From: Metridium senile
Lineage: Eukaryota > Cnidaria > Anthozoa > Actiniaria > Metridiidae
Assembly: GCA_949775045.1 (NCBI GenBank)
Contig: OX459102.1
Span: 8,393,073 to 8,457,072, forward strand
Direction: 5' to 3'
Length of the DNA: 64,000 nt
Position 1 is the first letter of the stretch, and every line of letters begins with the position of its first letter. This document shows positions 61,005 to 64,000 of the stretch, one piece after another. Under the pieces are notes generated by a model. It was given only the letters and a program-made list of their open reading frames with translations. It made no database searches and was not told the origin of the DNA. A program made the position numbers and the translations under genes.

Positions 61005-61460
61005 TGAAGATGATTCTCCTTATATGTCTTCTCTTACCAATTTTTCTGTAAGGGAAGCCTAAATCATCTTTTATATTTCTGTAAATTTTTGTAAGGCAAA
61101 GTTTTGAAGCTAAATTGACGAATATGCTTCTCCTTATATGTCTTCTCTTACCAAACTATCCTCGCGATTTTCTGTAAGGGAAGCCTGAATCATCTTTTGA
61201 GAATGTCTGTAAATATTTGTGAGGCTGAAGTATTGAAACTAAATTGAGATCAGCATGTCTTTTAAAATTGTTCCTTCAAACCAAGTATCTTTTGCGAGTT
61301 TCTGTAAATTTATGTTTAGCTTAAGCATAGAAGCTAAACTGAGATCAGCGTTTTACAATTCCTTGTTAATTGCGTTTTATGGTACCTTGTAAACCATTTT
61401 TTGTAAGTTTATGATTTGCCTAGGCATTGAAGCTAAATTGAGATGAACATCTTTGTATGT
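60975..61460. repeat. Tandem repeat spanning the stop codon and 3' UTR
   Basis: About five degenerate units of 95-130 bp. Each has a (G/A)AAGCTAAATTGA-like core; the first is the CDS end (GAGCTAAATTGA at 60993-61004). Units 1 and 2 share CTTCTCCTTATATGTCTTCT-type and CTGTAAGGGAAGCCT blocks. ATTAAA near 61468 could be the polyadenylation signal. Confidence 0.85.
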
Positions 61461-62127
61461 GTACTGAATTAAAAAAATATCTAAATTCTCGTCATTTCTG
61501 TCAACTTTTCCATTTCGGATATAAATTGAAATGGCTTTTCATACATATAGCTCTGATGTTCTAAGTTTATTTGTTGTTTTATGCAACTTTCCGCGACTTT
61601 TATTTTATTTTCGACAATAGCTTTAATTTCGCCGAGTTTCCGTTATATGTCCCTGTGTTTGTCAACTTAGTTCGCAGTTATTCGTTCTTTTTCGGTTCCG
61701 TTACCCTATTTCAATTGTGAAATCTTCGAATCTCAGCAAGACTAAGCGGTCTTTCAATGCTACTATATATACCGACTTTTAAGATTCCGTTTTGTTTTCG
61801 AATTTTCATTCGGGGCAGAGAAAGAGCAATTAAATGAGGCTTTCAAGTGAATTTGAGCTATCCGAAAATGTTTCCCGCATATTTTGAACTGTTTTATTTT
61901 GCAAAAGCATCGAAGTTATAGAGTTGAGAAGAGCAGTAGTTTTTCATAGCGGCAATATGTTAATCAAGTTTATTAGTTGAATGATGTACCTTTTAAACGT
62001 GAATGTTCATGCTATGCAACTTGGGATATTTTTCACCTTGTTATCTATACTTGTGCGAAAAACTGTATTTTTAAACATTTATCTATTTTTTGTTGTTGTG
62101 TATTTCTCAAGTTGATGGCTGAAAGTC
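61461..62127. other. Spacer after the coiled-coil gene
   Basis: AT-rich, no repeat or coding frame that I can support. Confidence 0.4.
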
Positions 62128-62268
62128 ACGTGAATAGTCACGTGACCACGAATAATAGTTCCAAGTCGAGGTTCAAGTAGCTGCGCATAAAAAAATATGA
62201 TTGATGCACAGTAACTCCAACCTCGACCTTGAACTATTATTCGTGGTCACTGAAAGAACTGTGTGAAA
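62128..62268. mobile_element. Fold-back family Q, copy 3
   Basis: GTGACCACGAATAATAGTTC and AAGTCGAGGTTCAAG on the left pair with CCTCGACCTTGAACTATTAT and TCGTGGTCACTG on the right. Confidence 0.87.
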
Positions 62269-62639
62269 ATCTATTGTGGCATCTTTCGTGTTATTCGGTT
62301 TGAATAATTATCATCATTATAATCATCATTAGCATCACCATCATCCTAATAATATTAATAATTAAAATCATAATTATCATCATCGTCATCATGATAACCA
62401 TGATTATAGTTATCATTTTGTATTTTTAAAATTATAAACTTTAACATATAGCAGACTCAAAATTATGCAAAGGTGGAATTTTAAGCTATATTAGTAAAGT
62501 TTGTGGCATTATGTATCCTTAAAGATATTTTACAGTAAACAACAATGTAACTATAAAACGTTTTTTCTACTGTTATTATTTAATCACCAAACTTTTTAAC
62601 TCCAACTGTATACGCTTCTTTTAAAAAAGCTTGACAGAG

Positions 62640-63945
62640 TGAATTACGAACGGCGATTGCACGGCCGAAAGGAATTGGCCTTTACCGAAACGAGTAGAGG
62701 ACTGGATACAAGTTTGCCTAATTTATGTACTTAAGAAACGATTCGTGAGTGTGTTTTGTATTCTGACCAAGATACAGCCTCATAAAAATGCCTAAAAATA
62801 GAAGGAAATGTATGGTTTGGAATGACGCCTGTCCTTCCAATCCATACATTCCTTTGTAATTTTGGGCAGTTTTGAATGGCTGTAACTCACTCAATATCCA
62901 AACAAAAGCACCTAATCTCAGTAATGTTACATCTTGTTCTGCTCTTTTATATTATGAGGTTCATTTCTTAAAGTGCAACTGATGCCTTTCATGATATTTT
63001 GCAAATCTGTTGTACATAAGGTGTATAATAAGTGTACTTAATTTTTCTTGATGTCGACATCTCCTTTCTGAGATATACCTATTTCAATTAACGTTGTCTA
63101 TCTGGAATGGTTGATCTGAGACCGATAGGAATTGTGGGAGTTCAATAAATTCCAAATGTGTTGTTTTAATCACACTTGAATGGTGCTGAATTATGGATAA
63201 TAGTATTTCAGAAGTAAACATTAATATTCAAGCGCGATTATAATAGTGTATTTGCAGTTTAACGGGCTCCCACAATTCCTATCGGTCTCAGATCGACCAT
63301 TCCAGATGGACAACGTTAATTGAAATAGGTGTATAAGCATTTGAAATCTGAAAATGCAAATGAAGTGACGTCTACCCAGGCCTCATTAAATATACAAAAG
63401 TTCTCTGGAAATAATTATAGCAATTTTTTAAAGCTCAATATCTGTATTACTAATATTTACACTACCATTAACATTTTTACTTCTTTACAAAAACAAGCTT
63501 GCTGTCAGCTTTGAAACAAAACTTTGACAAATTCCTGGGATGACGTCACCTCATTTGCATTTTCAGATTTCAAATGTTTATATCTCAGAAAAGAGAGGTT
63601 GACATCAAAAAATATTAAGTACACTTATTATACACCCCATGTACAACAGATTTGCAAAGTATCATGAAGGGCTTCAGGTGCACTTTAATTACATTAATTA
63701 GGGAAACTAGTACCCAGTCCTTTACTCGTTTCGGTATAGGCCAATTGTGGTTACGCATACAACATATCCTTGTGTTTTTTGAATTGCTGAGCACAGTTTC
63801 ATAATTAAGCTATAAGCTCTTAACTAAATGGAGCTGGCGTTGTGCAGTAAATTCGTTCTTTGTCACAAAAGATGCATAAATTATCAATATTGAAGACCAA
63901 GAGTTCCTTTCCGTCGTACAATAGCCGTTCACTCCGGTCAACCTA
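62640..63945. mobile_element. Nested fold-back complex (1.3 kb)
   Basis: The outermost pair ACGGCGATTGCACGGCCGAA and TTCCGTCGTACAATAGCCGT matches the ends of 48387-48655. Next, GGCCTTTACCGAAACGAGTA pairs with TACTCGTTTCGGTATAGGCC. Then GCAAATCTGTTGTACATAAG and TAAGTGTACTTAATTTTT pair with their inverses at 63605-63655. Inside lies fold-back T copy 2. Confidence 0.8.
63066..63336. mobile_element. Fold-back family T, copy 2
   Basis: Same ends as 49745-50028 (ACCTATTTCAATTAACGTTG, GACCGATAGGAATTGTGGGA and inverses). Arms are well preserved. Confidence 0.87.
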
Positions 63946-64000
63946 TTTTGAAGTAAGTGAAGACAGAAGAGCACACACCACGTTTCCTTCTCTAGAAACA

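Overview
This is eukaryotic nuclear DNA: about 36-38% GC by eye, GT-AG introns, large microsatellites, many fold-back transposon relics and a non-LTR retrotransposon fragment. The gene content, the poly-G-ended repeats and the dense hairpin MITEs fit a non-bilaterian or marine invertebrate, most likely a cnidarian (anthozoan-like). That placement is an inference.

The main content is a tandem, same-strand array of three pentameric (Cys-loop) ligand-gated ion channel genes. Receptor A is at 704-4474; its first exons lie upstream of the window. Receptor B is complete at 12450-18597 (8 coding exons, 480 aa) and receptor C is complete at 27202-41861 (8 coding exons, 427 aa). All three models were built by hand from splice sites. 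Exon lengths and phases agree between paralogues: 68, 221 and 83 bp exons are identical in size, and 129/129/132 nearly so. Each protein has the family architecture: an extracellular ligand domain with a 13-residue Cys loop, M1-M3, a cytoplasmic loop and M4. They resemble the GABA/glycine branch, but the pore-mouth PAR signature is GNR (A, B) or GDR (C). The loop-B glutamate that holds the ligand amine in GABA/glycine receptors is Ser/Ser/Gly, while the loop-D arginine is kept. A and B share a 164-bp M1-end-to-M3 tract that is nearly identical although the flanking exon sequence is diverged, as expected from gene conversion.

Downstream (42-54 kb) the DNA is mostly transposon-derived, with one plausible minus-strand coding exon (50787-51157) of unknown function. 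At 54939-61004 there is a two-exon gene for a 716-aa Ser/Thr/Pro-rich, coiled-coil, probably nuclear protein that faintly resembles LRIF1. Its intron holds a separate candidate signal-peptide exon (57349-57437). Its 3' UTR is a decayed tandem repeat whose first unit includes the stop codon.

The rest is repeats: a (CTGT)n array of about 1.55 kb interrupted by a 5'-truncated LINE with an intact reverse-transcriptase C-terminal reading frame; (GAT/ATC)n tracts in matching receptor introns; two giant palindromes (22557-24895 and 46154-48212); several fold-back families present in two or three copies; a tRNA-derived SINE head; and elements ending in poly-G/poly-C. No rRNA, functional tRNA or CRISPR array was seen.
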